From NCBI GenBank assembly GCA_947623925.1, contig CANQID010000012.1, forward strand, positions 1 through 32,936: DNA of 32,936 bases, read 5' to 3'. The position numbers and the translations under genes are program-made. Shown in pieces: positions 1-8,977 of this stretch. This stretch comes from an uncultured Bacilli bacterium. Lineage in GTDB: Bacteria; Bacillota_I; Bacilli_A; RF39; UBA660. The notes under the pieces are model-generated. The model was given only the letters and a program-made list of their open reading frames with translations. It was not told where the DNA came from and did not search any database. Position 1 is the first letter of the stretch. Every line of letters begins with the position of its first letter.

Positions 1-42
1 TATTATAACAAAGAGGATTAATTCCTTAATCCCCCCTCTCAT
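1..42 (-). CDS. Start of an unidentified gene, cut by the window edge
   Basis: An ATG at 42-40 (minus strand) opens a frame of 14 codons to the window edge without a stop: MRGGIKELILFVII. An AGGA motif lies a few bases upstream at normal spacing. The hydrophobic run after the first seven residues would fit a signal or membrane segment. Too little is present to name a family. The same bases can form a hairpin (GGATTAA / TTAATCC), so this could instead be a structured non-coding stretch. Confidence 0.3.
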   Translation of the reverse strand, partial: MRGGIKELILFVII

Positions 43-104
43 TTTTTCCTTTTGTCTACTTTTTCTTGACTAATGCATGTGTAACATTAATAAATTCAAA
101 TACA

Positions 105-136
105 AATAAAAAGTTTAGAAAAACAATTCTAAACTT
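105..136 (-). terminator. Intrinsic terminator after valS
   Basis: A ten-base stem (AAGTTTAGAA at 111-120 with TTCTAAACTT at 127-136) with a six-base loop is followed on the minus strand by CTTTTTATTTG. It starts about seven bases past the valS stop codon. Confidence 0.85.
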
Positions 137-143
137 ATATATT

Positions 144-2666
144 TTATTTTAGTAAACTTTCTAATAAAACTTCCTCTTCTTTTAATTTTTGTTTTTCACT
201 TTCAACTAAATTTTTAGGTGCTTTGTTTATATATCCTTCATTAGATAAAAGTTTTTTTCTTCTTTCAATACTAGATTTTAAACTATCAATCTGTTTTTGT
301 TTTAATAATAAATCTTGTTCTGTAACTTCTTTTTCAAAATATATATCAACATCATATTTAGAATTAGTAACATTGTATTTATTTATATCAAGTTCTTTAT
401 CAGTAATATTAAGTTTAAGCATTTTTATAATCAATGTATAATCTTCATTATTATTTAATTTAACAAGTGCTGACTTATCAATATTGTTTTCTGCTTTAAT
501 ATTTCTATATTGTCTAATAAAATCTAACATTAATTCTATATTATTTGCAACTTCCTCAAATTCAAAATCTTTGTTATAAACAGGATATGAACTAAGTATT
601 ATATTTTCATCATGTATAGGCAACATACTATAAATTTCATCTGTTACGAAAGGCATAAAAGGATGAAGCATTTTTAATATACTTTCAATAACATAATGTA
701 GTGTTGATAAAGTTGCTTTATCATCTAAACTAAATTTAGAAAGTTCAATATATGAATCACAAAAATCATCCCATATAAATGAATAAAGAGTATTTCCTAC
801 ATTGTTAAATTCATATTTTTCCATATTAACAGTAACATCTTTTATAGTATTGTTTAATTTATATAATATCCATTTATCAATATCTTTTAAATTATCTAAT
901 TTATAATTTTCTTTAGTAAAATTTTCCATGTTCATTAAACAAAATCTAGAAGCATTCCATAATTTATTTATAAAGTTCCATGTTGATTTAACTTTTTCAC
1001 TATCATACCTTAAATCCATACCAGGTGATGTTGAAGTAGATAAAAAATATCTTAATGAATCACAACCATATTCATCAATAACATCCATAGGGTCTACTCC
1101 ATTACCTAAAGATTTTGACATTTTTCTTCCTTCTTTATCCCTTATTAAACCATGTATTAAACAATCTTTAAAAGGTCTTTTATCTGTAAACTCTAATCCT
1201 TGAAATGTCATTCTATTAACCCAGAATGGTATTATATCATAACCTGTTACTAATACATTATTAGGATAATATCTTTTTAAATCATCTGTTAATTTAGGGA
1301 ATCCCAAAGTAGAAAAAGGCCATAAAGCACTACTAAACCAAGTATCTAAAACATCATTATCTTGTACCCAACCTTCTTCTTTAGGTGCTTCATATCCAAC
1401 ATATATTTCATCACCTTTGTACCAAGCAGGTATTCTATGTCCCCACCATAATTGTCTTGAAATACACCAATCATATGTAATTTCCATCCAATGATTCATT
1501 ACTTTTTCAAATCTTTGAGGTACAAAATTTACTTTATTATCTTTATCTTTTTGATTTTCAAGTACTCTATCAGCAAGTGGTCTCATTTTAACAAACCATT
1601 GCTTTGATAAATATGGTTCAACAACAGCATCAGTTCTTTCACTATGACCTACACTGTGAACCATTTTTTCTATTTTAATAAGTAAATTTTTTTCTTTTAA
1701 ATCATTTACAAGTTTTTCTCTACATTCTTCTCTTGTTAAACCTTTATAAATACCTGCTTTTTCATTCATAGTAGCATCAGGATTCATAACAATTATTCTT
1801 TCTAGATTATGTCTATTTCCAACTTCAAAATCATTAGGGTCATGTGCAGGAGTTATTTTAACAACACCTGTTCCAAAGTCCATATCTGCGTGTTCATCTG
1901 CAATTATTGGAATTAATTTATTTACAATAGGTAATACAACATTTTTACCTATTAAATGTTTATATCTTTCATCATTAGGATTTACTGCAACTGCTGTATC
2001 ACCAAATAAAGTTTCAGGTCTAGTTGTTGCTACCTCAAGATAATCATTACTATTTTCTATTATATATTTTAAATGATAAAATGCACCTTCATCATCTTTA
2101 TATACAACTTCTTCATTTGAAAGAGCCGTCATAGCAACAGGGTCCCAATTTATTATTCTTTCTCCTCTATATATTAATCCTTTATTATATAAAGTTACAA
2201 AAACATGTTTTACTGCATCAGATAACCCTTCATCTAAAGTAAATCTTTCTTTAGAATAATCAAGTGCTAAACCCAACTTTGCCCATTGTTTATGTATATT
2301 AAGAGCATATTCATCTTTCCATTCCCATGCATATTTAAGCCAATTTTCTCTTGTTAAACTTCTTGGATTTATTCCTTGTTCTTTTAATTTTTTATCGACT
2401 TTTGCTTGTGTTGCGATTCCTGCATGGTCCATACCAGGAAGCCATAAACAATCATAACCACACATTTTTTTATATCTAATTATAATGTCTTGTAAAGTTG
2501 TATCCCATGCATGACCTAAATGTAGTTTACCTGTAACATTTGGGGGTGGAATAACTATACAAAATGGTTTCTTACTTAAATCTCCACTTGTAAAATATCC
2601 ATTTTTAACCCATTTATCATACTTATCTTTTTCTACTTCTAAATGATTGTATTTTTTATCTAACAT
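144..2666 (-). CDS. valS: Valine-tRNA ligase
   Basis: Class I aminoacyl-tRNA synthetase that charges tRNA-Val with valine in the cytoplasm. The 840-residue protein has the HIGH-type motif HLGH at residues 49-52 (after PPNVTGKL), the KMSKS loop ([11 protein letters not shown]) near residue 520, the CP1 editing domain between them ([13 protein letters not shown]), and the C-terminal coiled-coil arm ([12 protein letters not shown] ... ESLLK) typical of ValRS. A longer in-frame start at 2750 exists, but it would translate the T-box terminator. The ATG at 2666-2664 is chosen because AAGGAGAG precedes it at good spacing and the protein then begins [10 protein letters not shown]. Length is slightly under the roughly 880 residues usual for Bacilli. 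The gene is monocistronic between a T-box leader and a terminator; folC, often next to valS, is not seen here. Confidence 0.97.
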   Translation of the reverse strand: MLDKKYNHLEVEKDKYDKWVKNGYFTSGDLSKKPFCIVIPPPNVTGKLHLGHAWDTTLQDIIIRYKKMCGYDCLWLPGMDHAGIATQAKVDKKLKEQGINPRSLTRENWLKYAWEWKDEYALNIHKQWAKLGLALDYSKERFTLDEGLSDAVKHVFVTLYNKGLIYRGERIINWDPVAMTALSNEEVVYKDDEGAFYHLKYIIENSNDYLEVATTRPETLFGDTAVAVNPNDERYKHLIGKNVVLPIVNKLIPIIADEHADMDFGTGVVKITPAHDPNDFEVGNRHNLERIIVMNPDATMNEKAGIYKGLTREECREKLVNDLKEKNLLIKIEKMVHSVGHSERTDAVVEPYLSKQWFVKMRPLADRVLENQKDKDNKVNFVPQRFEKVMNHWMEITYDWCISRQLWWGHRIPAWYKGDEIYVGYEAPKEEGWVQDNDVLDTWFSSALWPFSTLGFPKLTDDLKRYYPNNVLVTGYDIIPFWVNRMTFQGLEFTDKRPFKDCLIHGLIRDKEGRKMSKSLGNGVDPMDVIDEYGCDSLRYFLSTSTSPGMDLRYDSEKVKSTWNFINKLWNASRFCLMNMENFTKENYKLDNLKDIDKWILYKLNNTIKDVTVNMEKYEFNNVGNTLYSFIWDDFCDSYIELSKFSLDDKATLSTLHYVIESILKMLHPFMPFVTDEIYSMLPIHDENIILSSYPVYNKDFEFEEVANNIELMLDFIRQYRNIKAENNIDKSALVKLNNNEDYTLIIKMLKLNITDKELDINKYNVTNSKYDVDIYFEKEVTEQDLLLKQKQIDSLKSSIERRKKLLSNEGYINKAPKNLVESEKQKLKEEEVLLESLLK

Positions 2667-2699
2667 ATTTTTCTCTCCTTTTATTTTAAGACTATTCAT

Positions 2700-2924
2700 A
2701 AATAAAACGAGTAAATATCCTACAAAGGACGAATTTACTCGTGGTACCACCTTAATTCACAACAAAACGTTGTCTTTAAAGTCTTAATGCGACTAACAAT
2801 ATTTCTTACTATTTTTCAGAAATATGGCTTGCAAGCTACATTCAAATAAATAATTTATTAGTTTTCATCAACCACTAACTTTCTATAAAATTATTTTATT
2901 TTACTCCTCTTGTTCATTGCCTTT
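2700..2924 (-). promoter_or_regulatory. Valine T-box riboswitch (valS leader)
   Basis: The minus strand carries the T-box core GGTGGTACCACG at about 2742-2753. Its UGGU would pair with the ACCA end of uncharged tRNA-Val. It is followed by a terminator: ACGAGTAAAT (2733-2742) pairs with ATTTACTCGT (2707-2716), then TTTTATTT. Upstream are Stem I landmarks: AGGAGTA near 2904, AGTGGTTGATGAAAAC near 2870, and a specifier region GAATGTAGC in which GTA (2839-2837) is a valine codon. A TATAAT box at 2930-2935 would start the transcript near 2923; no good -35 box is visible. Expected behaviour is readthrough into valS when tRNA-Val is uncharged. Confidence 0.93.
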
Positions 2925-2959
2925 AAATAATTATAACATATTTTTTATTAAAATAAATA

Positions 2960-4525
2960 TTATTTCATCATTTCTTTTATTTCATCTATTGAAGTATTTA
3001 CATCAAGTCTTTCAAAAAGTGGAATTCCTTTTTCTATAACTTTTATATTTTCTGATTTTCCAAATGATGCACTTTCAAGTGTTCTATATTGTTCATTTAT
3101 ACCTAATTGATTTAAAATATTTTCTGATGTATCAGGCATAAATGGATTTATATATATAGCAAATATTCTTAAACTTTCAACTAAATGATACATTACACAA
3201 TTTAATTTATCTTTATTTTCTTCTGATTTAGCTAAAACCCATGGTTCTGTATCATCTATATATTTATTTGCTTTTGATATTATATTAAATAGTGATGACA
3301 AAGAATTACTTATTTGTAAATTATCAAAATTTGTTTTAAATTCTTCTATAGATGTTTCTATTATATTTTCAAGTCCATTATCAAATTGTGTAAATGAATA
3401 CTTGTTTTCTTTTATTTTTCCATCAAAATATTTATTTATCATAGCAATAGTTCTATTAAGTAAATTACCCAAATCATTACATAAATCAGAATTATATCTT
3501 TCTACAAAAGATTCAGGTGTAAATTCACTATCTGTTCCATAATTCATTATTTTAAGTAGAAAATATCTTACAGCATCAACACCATATTTTTCGGCTAAAG
3601 TATCAGGATATATCATATTACCTTTGCTTTTACTCATTTTTCCATCTTTCATTACTATAAAACCATGAGAATATAATTTTTTAGGTGCTTCTAATCCAAG
3701 CGACATTAAAAATATTGGCCAATATATAGCATGAAATCTAACTATATCTTTACCTATTATTTGTATATTAGCAGGCCAAAAAGTCTTAAACTCATTATCA
3801 TCTTCTGTTAAATATCCTAAAGCAGAAAGATAATTTGTAAGTGCATCTAACCATACATACATTACATGTTTAGAATCATTTGGAAGTTTTATTCCCCAAT
3901 CAAATGTAGTTCTTGATATACATAAATCTTCAAGTCCTGGTTTTATAAAGTTATTCATTATTTCTTCTTTTCTAAATAATGGTTCTAAAAAATCTGGATT
4001 TTTTTCATAAAACTCTACTATTTTATCTTGATATTTTTTCATATTGAAAAAGTAACATTCTTCTTCTGTTATACTTACTTCTCTACCACAATCTGGACAT
4101 TTTCCTAAAACTAAATCTTTTTCTGTAAAAAAAGTTTCACAAGGTACACAATACCAACCACTATAATGTCCTTTATAAATATCACCGTTTTCATACATTT
4201 TTTCATAGACTTTTAATAATGTTTTTTCATGTTTCTTATCAGTTGTTCTTATAAAATCATGTTCACTTATATTAAGTTTATCCCATAATTCTTTTGCTTG
4301 TTTTGCCATATCATCTACATATTGTTGTGGAGTCATTCCTTTTTCTTTTGCTTTATTTTGTATTTTTAGGCCATGTTCATCAAGACCAGTTAAAAACTTA
4401 ACATTATATCCTTGTAATCTTTTATAACGTGCTATTGCATCTGCAAGTATTGTAGAATAAGCAGTACCTATATGAAATCTTCCACTTGGATAATATATAG
4501 GTGTTGTTATATAAAAATTTTCCAT
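2960..4525 (-). CDS. metG: Methionine-tRNA ligase
   Basis: Class I synthetase that charges both initiator and elongator tRNA-Met. The 521-residue protein has the HIGH motif as HIGT at residues 18-21 (GRFHIGTAYS), a zinc knuckle of two CxxC pairs (CVPC ... CPDC) around residues 125-145, and the KMSKS loop (DGKMSKSKGN) near residue 300. The anticodon-binding helical bundle follows. The C-terminal OB-fold tRNA-binding domain found in longer Bacillus MetRS (about 650 residues) is absent, so this is the short form. The ATG at 4525 follows TAAGGAGGAAAAAGT, an excellent ribosome binding site. The gene has its own promoter and no T-box; valS lies downstream with its own leader. Confidence 0.97.
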   Translation of the reverse strand: MENFYITTPIYYPSGRFHIGTAYSTILADAIARYKRLQGYNVKFLTGLDEHGLKIQNKAKEKGMTPQQYVDDMAKQAKELWDKLNISEHDFIRTTDKKHEKTLLKVYEKMYENGDIYKGHYSGWYCVPCETFFTEKDLVLGKCPDCGREVSITEEECYFFNMKKYQDKIVEFYEKNPDFLEPLFRKEEIMNNFIKPGLEDLCISRTTFDWGIKLPNDSKHVMYVWLDALTNYLSALGYLTEDDNEFKTFWPANIQIIGKDIVRFHAIYWPIFLMSLGLEAPKKLYSHGFIVMKDGKMSKSKGNMIYPDTLAEKYGVDAVRYFLLKIMNYGTDSEFTPESFVERYNSDLCNDLGNLLNRTIAMINKYFDGKIKENKYSFTQFDNGLENIIETSIEEFKTNFDNLQISNSLSSLFNIISKANKYIDDTEPWVLAKSEENKDKLNCVMYHLVESLRIFAIYINPFMPDTSENILNQLGINEQYRTLESASFGKSENIKVIEKGIPLFERLDVNTSIDEIKEMMK

Positions 4526-4551
4526 ACTTTTTCCTCCTTAAACATATTAAC

Positions 4552-4581
4552 ATTATACTATAAATATCGAAAAAATACCAA
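4552..4581 (-). promoter_or_regulatory. Promoter of metG
   Basis: Minus-strand TTGGTA (4576-4581) and TATAAT (4552-4557) are separated by 18 bases, giving a 5' leader of only about 20 bases before the metG start. Confidence 0.6.
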
Positions 4582-4670
4582 AATTATGTTTATTTTTTAA
4601 GTTATTTTTTTGTTAAAATAACTTTTATTAGATATAATAAACTAATATGTTATTATAATAACACATATAT

Positions 4671-4700
4671 ACTAAAAATAATCAACATTAGTTGATTATT
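4671..4700 (-). terminator. Terminator of rplU-prp-rpmA
   Basis: A perfect ten-base stem (AATAATCAAC 4677-4686 with GTTGATTATT 4691-4700) with a four-base loop is followed on the minus strand by TTTTTA. It lies just after the rpmA stop. Confidence 0.85.
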
Positions 4701-4713
4701 AATACCATATTAA

Positions 4714-5004
4714 TTAAACAGTTGGATACACACTAACTTGTTTTCTATCTTTTCCTACACGTTCAAATTTTACATAACCATCTATTTTAGCGTATACCGT
4801 ATCATCAGACCCAATTCCAACATTTACACCTGGATATATTTTAGTACCACGCTGACGATATAATATTGATCCACCTGTTACAAATTCTCCATCACTTGCT
4901 TTCGCACCTAGTCTTTTTGATATAGAATCACGACCATTTTTAGTAGAACCTTGTCCTTTTTTATGTGCGAATAATTGAATATTTAATTCCATTAATTTTA
5001 ACAT
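4714..5004 (-). CDS. rpmA: Large ribosomal subunit protein bL27, with cleavable N-terminus
   Basis: Ribosomal protein L27, whose N-terminal tail reaches the peptidyl transferase centre. The core [14 protein letters not shown] ... [12 protein letters not shown] is diagnostic. Ahead of it is a 13-residue extension ending NIQLFA, the Firmicutes-type motif removed by the cysteine protease Prp between the LFA and HKKG segments. The gene is directly preceded, with a seven-base overlap, by prp itself. AGGAGGTGTTACC before the first ATG supports that start over the internal ATG four codons later. It is the third gene of rplU-prp-rpmA. Confidence 0.96.
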   Translation of the reverse strand: MLKLMELNIQLFAHKKGQGSTKNGRDSISKRLGAKASDGEFVTGGSILYRQRGTKIYPGVNVGIGSDDTVYAKIDGYVKFERVGKDRKQVSVYPTV

Positions 5005-5315
5005 GGTAACACCTCCTTATTTATTTTTATATATTTACTATATTGTTTTTCTAACTGTTCTAATAAATCAATCATATTGTCTATTAAAATATCAGTAGTT
5101 TTAGAATGATCAATATAATCTATTACAACATTACCACAATCATATTTATATTTAATATTATTATCAATTCTTACAATTGAATTAATAGTTGTTGTAACTA
5201 TACTAGATACTGATGCACAGACAATATCCTTACCTATTTCATCATAACCAGAATGTCCTAAAATAGTTATATTAGATATCTTATTATTATTTTCTTTAAT
5301 ATTTATTTTTATCAT
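4998..5315 (-). CDS. prp: Ribosomal-processing cysteine protease Prp
   Basis: Small (105-residue) YsxB family protease that trims the N-terminal extension of L27. The catalytic pair is visible as H21 in [10 protein letters not shown] and C33 in DIVCASVS, the family signature. It lies between rplU (three bases away) and rpmA (overlap of seven bases), the conserved Firmicutes order. No Shine-Dalgarno site is obvious, so translation is probably coupled to rplU. The presence of a matching cleavage motif in the adjacent L27 confirms the assignment. Confidence 0.93.
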   Translation of the reverse strand: MIKINIKENNNKISNITILGHSGYDEIGKDIVCASVSSIVTTTINSIVRIDNNIKYKYDCGNVVIDYIDHSKTTDILIDNMIDLLEQLEKQYSKYIKINKEVLPC

Positions 5316-5318
5316 AAA

Positions 5319-5618
5319 TTATGCATTAACTGTTTTAATTTCTACTTTAGTGTATGGTTGGCGATGACCTTGAGTTCTATGGTAATTTTTCTTTTGATTA
5401 TATTTATATACCTTTATTTTTTTGTTTTTACCATGTTTAACAACATTACCCGTTACAGAAGCACCTTTTACATATGGTTTTCCTGCTTTACCATTAACCA
5501 TTAATACTTTATCAAATACGATATCTTTACCTGATTCAACATCTAATTTTTCAATATAAAGTATAGTACCTGGTTCTACATAATATTGTTTTCCACCTGT
5601 TTCAATAACTGCTTTCAT
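5319..5618 (-). CDS. rplU: Large ribosomal subunit protein bL21
   Basis: Ribosomal protein L21, a 23S rRNA-binding protein of the 50S subunit. The 99-residue protein begins [12 protein letters not shown] and includes [11 protein letters not shown] near the end, both hallmarks of the family. It has normal length and no extra domain. It follows AAAGGAGGTAAAAA and is the first gene of rplU-prp-rpmA. It is expressed from a strong promoter behind a structured leader. Confidence 0.96.
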   Translation of the reverse strand: MKAVIETGGKQYYVEPGTILYIEKLDVESGKDIVFDKVLMVNGKAGKPYVKGASVTGNVVKHGKNKKIKVYKYNQKKNYHRTQGHRQPYTKVEIKTVNA

Positions 5619-5624
5619 TTTTTA

Positions 5625-5707
5625 CCTCCTTTATAATCTAAGACTCGCCTCTAAGGTAACATTTGTTTTAAACCTATTCAGTGCGGTTGTAGAGGAGCTC
5701 TACACAC
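5625..5707 (-). ncRNA. Structured leader of rplU (L21-leader type)
   Basis: The about 85-base untranslated leader contains a perfect hairpin (GTAGAG / CTCTAC with loop CTC) near its 5' end and a second paired segment around CCTTAGAGGCGAGTCTTAG just before the ribosome binding site. Position and shape match the L21 leader known in Bacillota, presumed to mediate ribosomal-protein autoregulation. The family assignment is from memory of the motif; a covariance-model search would decide it. Confidence 0.6.
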
Positions 5708-5713
5708 TTTAGA

Positions 5714-5742
5714 ATTTTATCATGAATGTTAATAAAAGTCAA
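5714..5742 (-). promoter_or_regulatory. Promoter of rplU-prp-rpmA, inside the end of spoIVFB
   Basis: TTGACT (5737-5742) and TAAAAT (5714-5719) are spaced by 17 bases on the minus strand. The -35 box overlaps the last codons of the spoIVFB-like gene, so ribosomal genes can be expressed independently of the upstream operon. Confidence 0.8.
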
Positions 5743-6469
5743 ACTTTTTCTTTAAAATATCACCTTCCGTATAGTACATTTTATTATTATAAAATATATT
5801 TTTATAATATTTAAACATTTTATTTATATTTAAACCTTTTATAGTTTTTATTTTTTTAAATTTAAAATTTTTATTTTTTCTTTCAAGTAAAAATTTTATA
5901 AACGTAATTTTTCTTAATTTTATTTCATTAAATACTTTAATACTTAAAAAAATTATAATTAAATAAATTACTAAATTTTTAAATAAGAAAAGTGGTATTA
6001 AAAAAACAATCGATAAAATAATAGATATTAAATTACTTAATTTATATGGAAAAAATAAATTTAAAATACTATTTAATATTTTAGAACCATCTAGTGGATA
6101 TATTGGTAAAAGATTAAATAATAATATCCCATAGTTTATAATAAATAAATTAGTAATATTAAAATTTTTTAAGAAAAAATAAAACATAAATTGAAATACA
6201 AAACCCATTATTGAAACAATAAACTCTTCTTTAAATGGCTTATTTATTGATGTATTAAAAATAGTTATTGCGCCATTTGGTAAAATAACTATTTTATCTA
6301 TATCCCATTTATAATGTATTCCTGATATTATATGGCCTAATTCATGAAATAATATTATAGAAGTAAATAAAATAAAATCTTTAAAATGTCCTGTTAATAC
6401 ACCAATAAAAATAAGTATGTAAAAAAATATGTGTATTTTAATTTTAGATATAATTTTTATAATCAACAA
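5729..6469 (-). CDS. spoIVFB: SpoIVFB-like site-2 metalloprotease
   Basis: Intramembrane zinc protease of the S2P/M50 family. In Bacillus, SpoIVFB cleaves pro-sigma-K in the mother cell. The 246-residue protein has several membrane segments, the zinc motif HELGH (H42, E43, H46) and the second motif LLPIYPLDG with D127, so the catalytic residues are intact. The C-terminus is lysine-rich. It overlaps the upstream spoIVFA-like gene by 26 bases and precedes rplU, exactly as in Bacillus, which strengthens orthology over other M50 proteases. The typical C-terminal CBS domain is not evident. Whether the organism sporulates cannot be told from this gene alone. Confidence 0.87.
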   Translation of the reverse strand: MLIIKIISKIKIHIFFYILIFIGVLTGHFKDFILFTSIILFHELGHIISGIHYKWDIDKIVILPNGAITIFNTSINKPFKEEFIVSIMGFVFQFMFYFFLKNFNITNLFIINYGILLFNLLPIYPLDGSKILNSILNLFFPYKLSNLISIILSIVFLIPLFLFKNLVIYLIIIFLSIKVFNEIKLRKITFIKFLLERKNKNFKFKKIKTIKGLNINKMFKYYKNIFYNNKMYYTEGDILKKKFDFY

Positions 6470-7052
6470 TATTTCCTTCTTTTTTAAATACTAAATACAT
6501 AAAGTCATCTTTATTTTCACCTATATAACTACCCTTTTTCACATAATCATATAGTTTAACTGATATACTTTTTAAATTTGAATACCATACTGTCGTTCCA
6601 TCTTGTTGTTCTATTATAACAGTATTTCCATATCCATCTTTTTCACCAACAAATACTACTAATCCTGTTTCTATAGATGGTATTAAATAATTTTGTCCAA
6701 CTACTATTTTAACACCATCTAAGTATTGTTCACTTTCTTTATATGTTAATTTTTCATTAAATACAGTTTCATTTTTATCTAAAAATGAAAATACATCTTT
6801 AAATGGTATAGAACTACCAAAGTATTTTTCATATAGTGAATTTATATAGGCAAAAGAAAAGTTATCTTCATATACTTTCTCATGAAAAGAAGGTTTTAAT
6901 TTTGGGTTAGCCTTTAATACTATAAGTGTTGTAATAGTTATTATAACTGTTATTAAAAATTTACTTGCAAAAACCTTTAAACCTTTAAATTCATAATGCT
7001 TGTCTTTTTTATGTATATCTTTTTTTATTTTTTTTAGATATTCATTATCCAT
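6444..7052 (-). CDS. spoIVFA: SpoIVFA-like membrane protein with degenerate LytM/M23 domain
   Basis: In Bacillus, SpoIVFA holds SpoIVFB in a complex and restrains it until forespore signalling proteases cut it. This 202-residue protein has a charged N-terminus, one membrane segment near residues 35-50 and a C-terminal LytM fold (GYGNTVIIEQQDGTTVWYSNL ... VKKGSYIG read in pieces). The metal-binding histidines of active M23 peptidases are replaced, as in SpoIVFA, so it is presumably non-catalytic. The ATG at 7052 is preferred over the GTG at 7061 because GGGTG lies six bases upstream of it. It sits between mreD and spoIVFB. Confidence 0.8.
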   Translation of the reverse strand: MDNEYLKKIKKDIHKKDKHYEFKGLKVFASKFLITVIITITTLIVLKANPKLKPSFHEKVYEDNFSFAYINSLYEKYFGSSIPFKDVFSFLDKNETVFNEKLTYKESEQYLDGVKIVVGQNYLIPSIETGLVVFVGEKDGYGNTVIIEQQDGTTVWYSNLKSISVKLYDYVKKGSYIGENKDDFMYLVFKKEGNIVDYKNYI

Positions 7053-7065
7053 ATAGTTCACCCAA

Positions 7066-7542
7066 TTAATTATATCGTTTTCTTTTCTTTTTATTACTAT
7101 TATTAAATATTTTTATAAATATAAAATACGCTATAGTTATATAAAATAAATTTATTAATATTGAACTATATATACTTTTAAATAATATAAACATATCAAA
7201 TCTTATTATATTTGAAATAGATAATACTATAAAACCAATTACTCGGTATAAAATTACATTAAGAACTGTTAAAACTAAACAATTGATTAAATTATAATCA
7301 ATTTTTTTAAAAATAAAAATAATAAATATAGAACATATATAATAGCTTATAAGATCAAGTAAAAATACATTTGTAAATATAATACCATAAATAAGTCCTG
7401 TTATAGTTGAATATATAAGAAAATTTTTTTTCTTTTTATAAATTATTATTAATGAAGACAGTGTAAATAATGGTACTAATAAATTTGAAAAACTTGATAA
7501 TAATCCATCTAAAATAAAAGAAATAATTATAAGTAGTATCAT
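7066..7542 (-). CDS. mreD: Rod shape-determining protein MreD
   Basis: Small polytopic membrane protein of the elongasome. The 158-residue sequence is almost entirely hydrophobic, with about five membrane helices and a basic KKKRKRYN tail. Sequence alone is weak because MreD is poorly conserved; the assignment rests on size, topology and position directly after mreC (four-base overlap) and before spoIVFA-spoIVFB. It would help anchor the peptidoglycan synthases of side-wall growth. Confidence 0.8.
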   Translation of the reverse strand: MILLIIISFILDGLLSSFSNLLVPLFTLSSLIIIYKKKKNFLIYSTITGLIYGIIFTNVFLLDLISYYICSIFIIFIFKKIDYNLINCLVLTVLNVILYRVIGFIVLSISNIIRFDMFILFKSIYSSILINLFYITIAYFIFIKIFNNSNKKKRKRYN

Positions 7543-8285
7543 TTTGAAACCACACTTACTAATGAAATTAAATTATAATCAATTTCTGGTTTAACCTTTA
7601 AAGTTTTAGCAAGATCAAAATTATCATTTGTAACCTCACTTACTTTACCTATATATATACCTTCTGGATAATTATTTCCAAGCCCTGCTGTTGTTACAAT
7701 AGAATCTACTTTTACATCTTCACTTATACTTTCAATTACAAAATAATTATTTTCATAATTAGATAAAAGTCCATATGTTGTTTTATCATCATATGTTATT
7801 TTTACAGATATTTTATTTTTCGTTTTTGATGTTAATAATTTTACTGTACTTGATTCATAATTGACACTTTCTATATAACCAATTAATCCTTTTTTAGTTA
7901 TTACAGCATCGTTTTCTTTTATACCATCATTTTTACCTTTATCTATTGTCAATGTATCATACCAATATCCTAGATTTCTATTTATAACTGTTGCATTAAT
8001 TTTATTATACTCACTTAATATTGTTTTTAAATTTAACATTTCTTTTAAGTTATTTATATCACTTTTCAACTGATTATTTTCTGCTTGTAATACTTCTATT
8101 TGTTCTACATTTTCACAATCATTTTTACACCCCATAATATTTGAAAAACCTTTCATAATAAAAGAAAAGCCATCTTTAATACCTTTTTCTATAAATGTTA
8201 ATTTTCTTGTATTACCAATTATTACGATAAGTACTACCGCAAAAATTATTCCAAATGTTATTAATATTTTTTTATTTTTTTTCAT
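7539..8285 (-). CDS. mreC: Rod shape-determining protein MreC
   Basis: Elongasome scaffold with an N-terminal membrane anchor (residues about 7-25), a coiled coil (QIEVLQAENNQLKSDINNLK near 63-82) and the extracytoplasmic beta domain (NRNLGYWYDTLTIDKGKNDG, then AVITKKGLIGYI and GLGNNYPEGIYIGKV). These are characteristic MreC blocks at normal length (248 residues). It begins eight bases after radC and overlaps mreD by four bases. mreB, which usually sits between radC and mreC, is absent from this position. Confidence 0.92.
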   Translation of the reverse strand: MKKNKKILITFGIIFAVVLIVIIGNTRKLTFIEKGIKDGFSFIMKGFSNIMGCKNDCENVEQIEVLQAENNQLKSDINNLKEMLNLKTILSEYNKINATVINRNLGYWYDTLTIDKGKNDGIKENDAVITKKGLIGYIESVNYESSTVKLLTSKTKNKISVKITYDDKTTYGLLSNYENNYFVIESISEDVKVDSIVTTAGLGNNYPEGIYIGKVSEVTNDNFDLAKTLKVKPEIDYNLISLVSVVSK

Positions 8286-8293
8286 ATTTCACC

Positions 8294-8977
8294 TCAAATA
8301 ATACCATTTTCTACAAAACTAAAATATCCTTGATTACTTATTATTATATGATCTACTATTTTTATTCCAAATAAATTTCCTATTTCACTTAAATTATTTG
8401 TAGTTGATATATCTTCTCTACTGGGTGTTAAATTACCACTTGGATGATTGTGAATAAGTATTATACCTGATGCGCTACACAAGTACGCATCTTTATATAT
8501 TTCTCTTGGATGTATTAGACTATGATTTATTGTTCCTATAAAATGTAATTTTTCTTGAATTATTTTTTTATCATTGTCCAAATATACTGCATAAAAATAT
8601 TCTTGTTTTTTATTTTCTAATTTAATTTTAAAATAATCATATATTATATTTGGACTAGTTACTTTTATATTGTAAAGTGTATCAATTTTTTTATTCATTC
8701 TTTTTGATAATTCTATACAAGCAATTATAGTTGATGCTTTTACTATACCAATTCCTTTTATTTGAGTTAATTTATTAAGAGTTACATTTTTTAAATTTCT
8801 TATTCCTCCTATATTGTTTAACAAAATAGAAGCAAGCATTTTAGAAGATGCTTCTTTACTTCCTGTTTTTAAAAGTATAGATATTAATTCTTCATCACTT
8901 ATATTTTCAGATCCATAAGTTATTAATCTTTCTATTGGTCTATCGTTAATTGGGATATCTTTAATTGCTACTTTCAT
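8294..8977 (-). CDS. radC: RadC / UPF0758 JAMM-domain protein
   Basis: The 227-residue protein has an N-terminal helix-hairpin-helix-like region (LTQIKGIGIVKASTI at about 70-84) and a C-terminal JAMM metalloprotease-like domain with HNHPSG (H176, H178) and D189 in TPSREDI. Despite the name, direct involvement in DNA repair is doubtful and the biochemical role is not settled. It overlaps the upstream SPOR-like gene by 17 bases and is followed by mreC, matching the conserved radC-mre neighbourhood of Bacillota. Confidence 0.93.
   Translation of the reverse strand: MKVAIKDIPINDRPIERLITYGSENISDEELISILLKTGSKEASSKMLASILLNNIGGIRNLKNVTLNKLTQIKGIGIVKASTIIACIELSKRMNKKIDTLYNIKVTSPNIIYDYFKIKLENKKQEYFYAVYLDNDKKIIQEKLHFIGTINHSLIHPREIYKDAYLCSASGIILIHNHPSGNLTPSREDISTTNNLSEIGNLFGIKIVDHIIISNQGYFSFVENGII

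Noticed and set aside
223-441. Plus-strand open frames within valS, clpC, recD2, mraY and other minus-strand genes.
   Set aside because: They are antisense shadows of well-supported genes, lacking ribosome binding sites and recognisable domains.
2667-2750. A 28-codon N-terminal extension of ValRS.
   Set aside because: These bases are the T-box antiterminator and terminator; the internal ATG has the ribosome binding site and family-like N-terminus.
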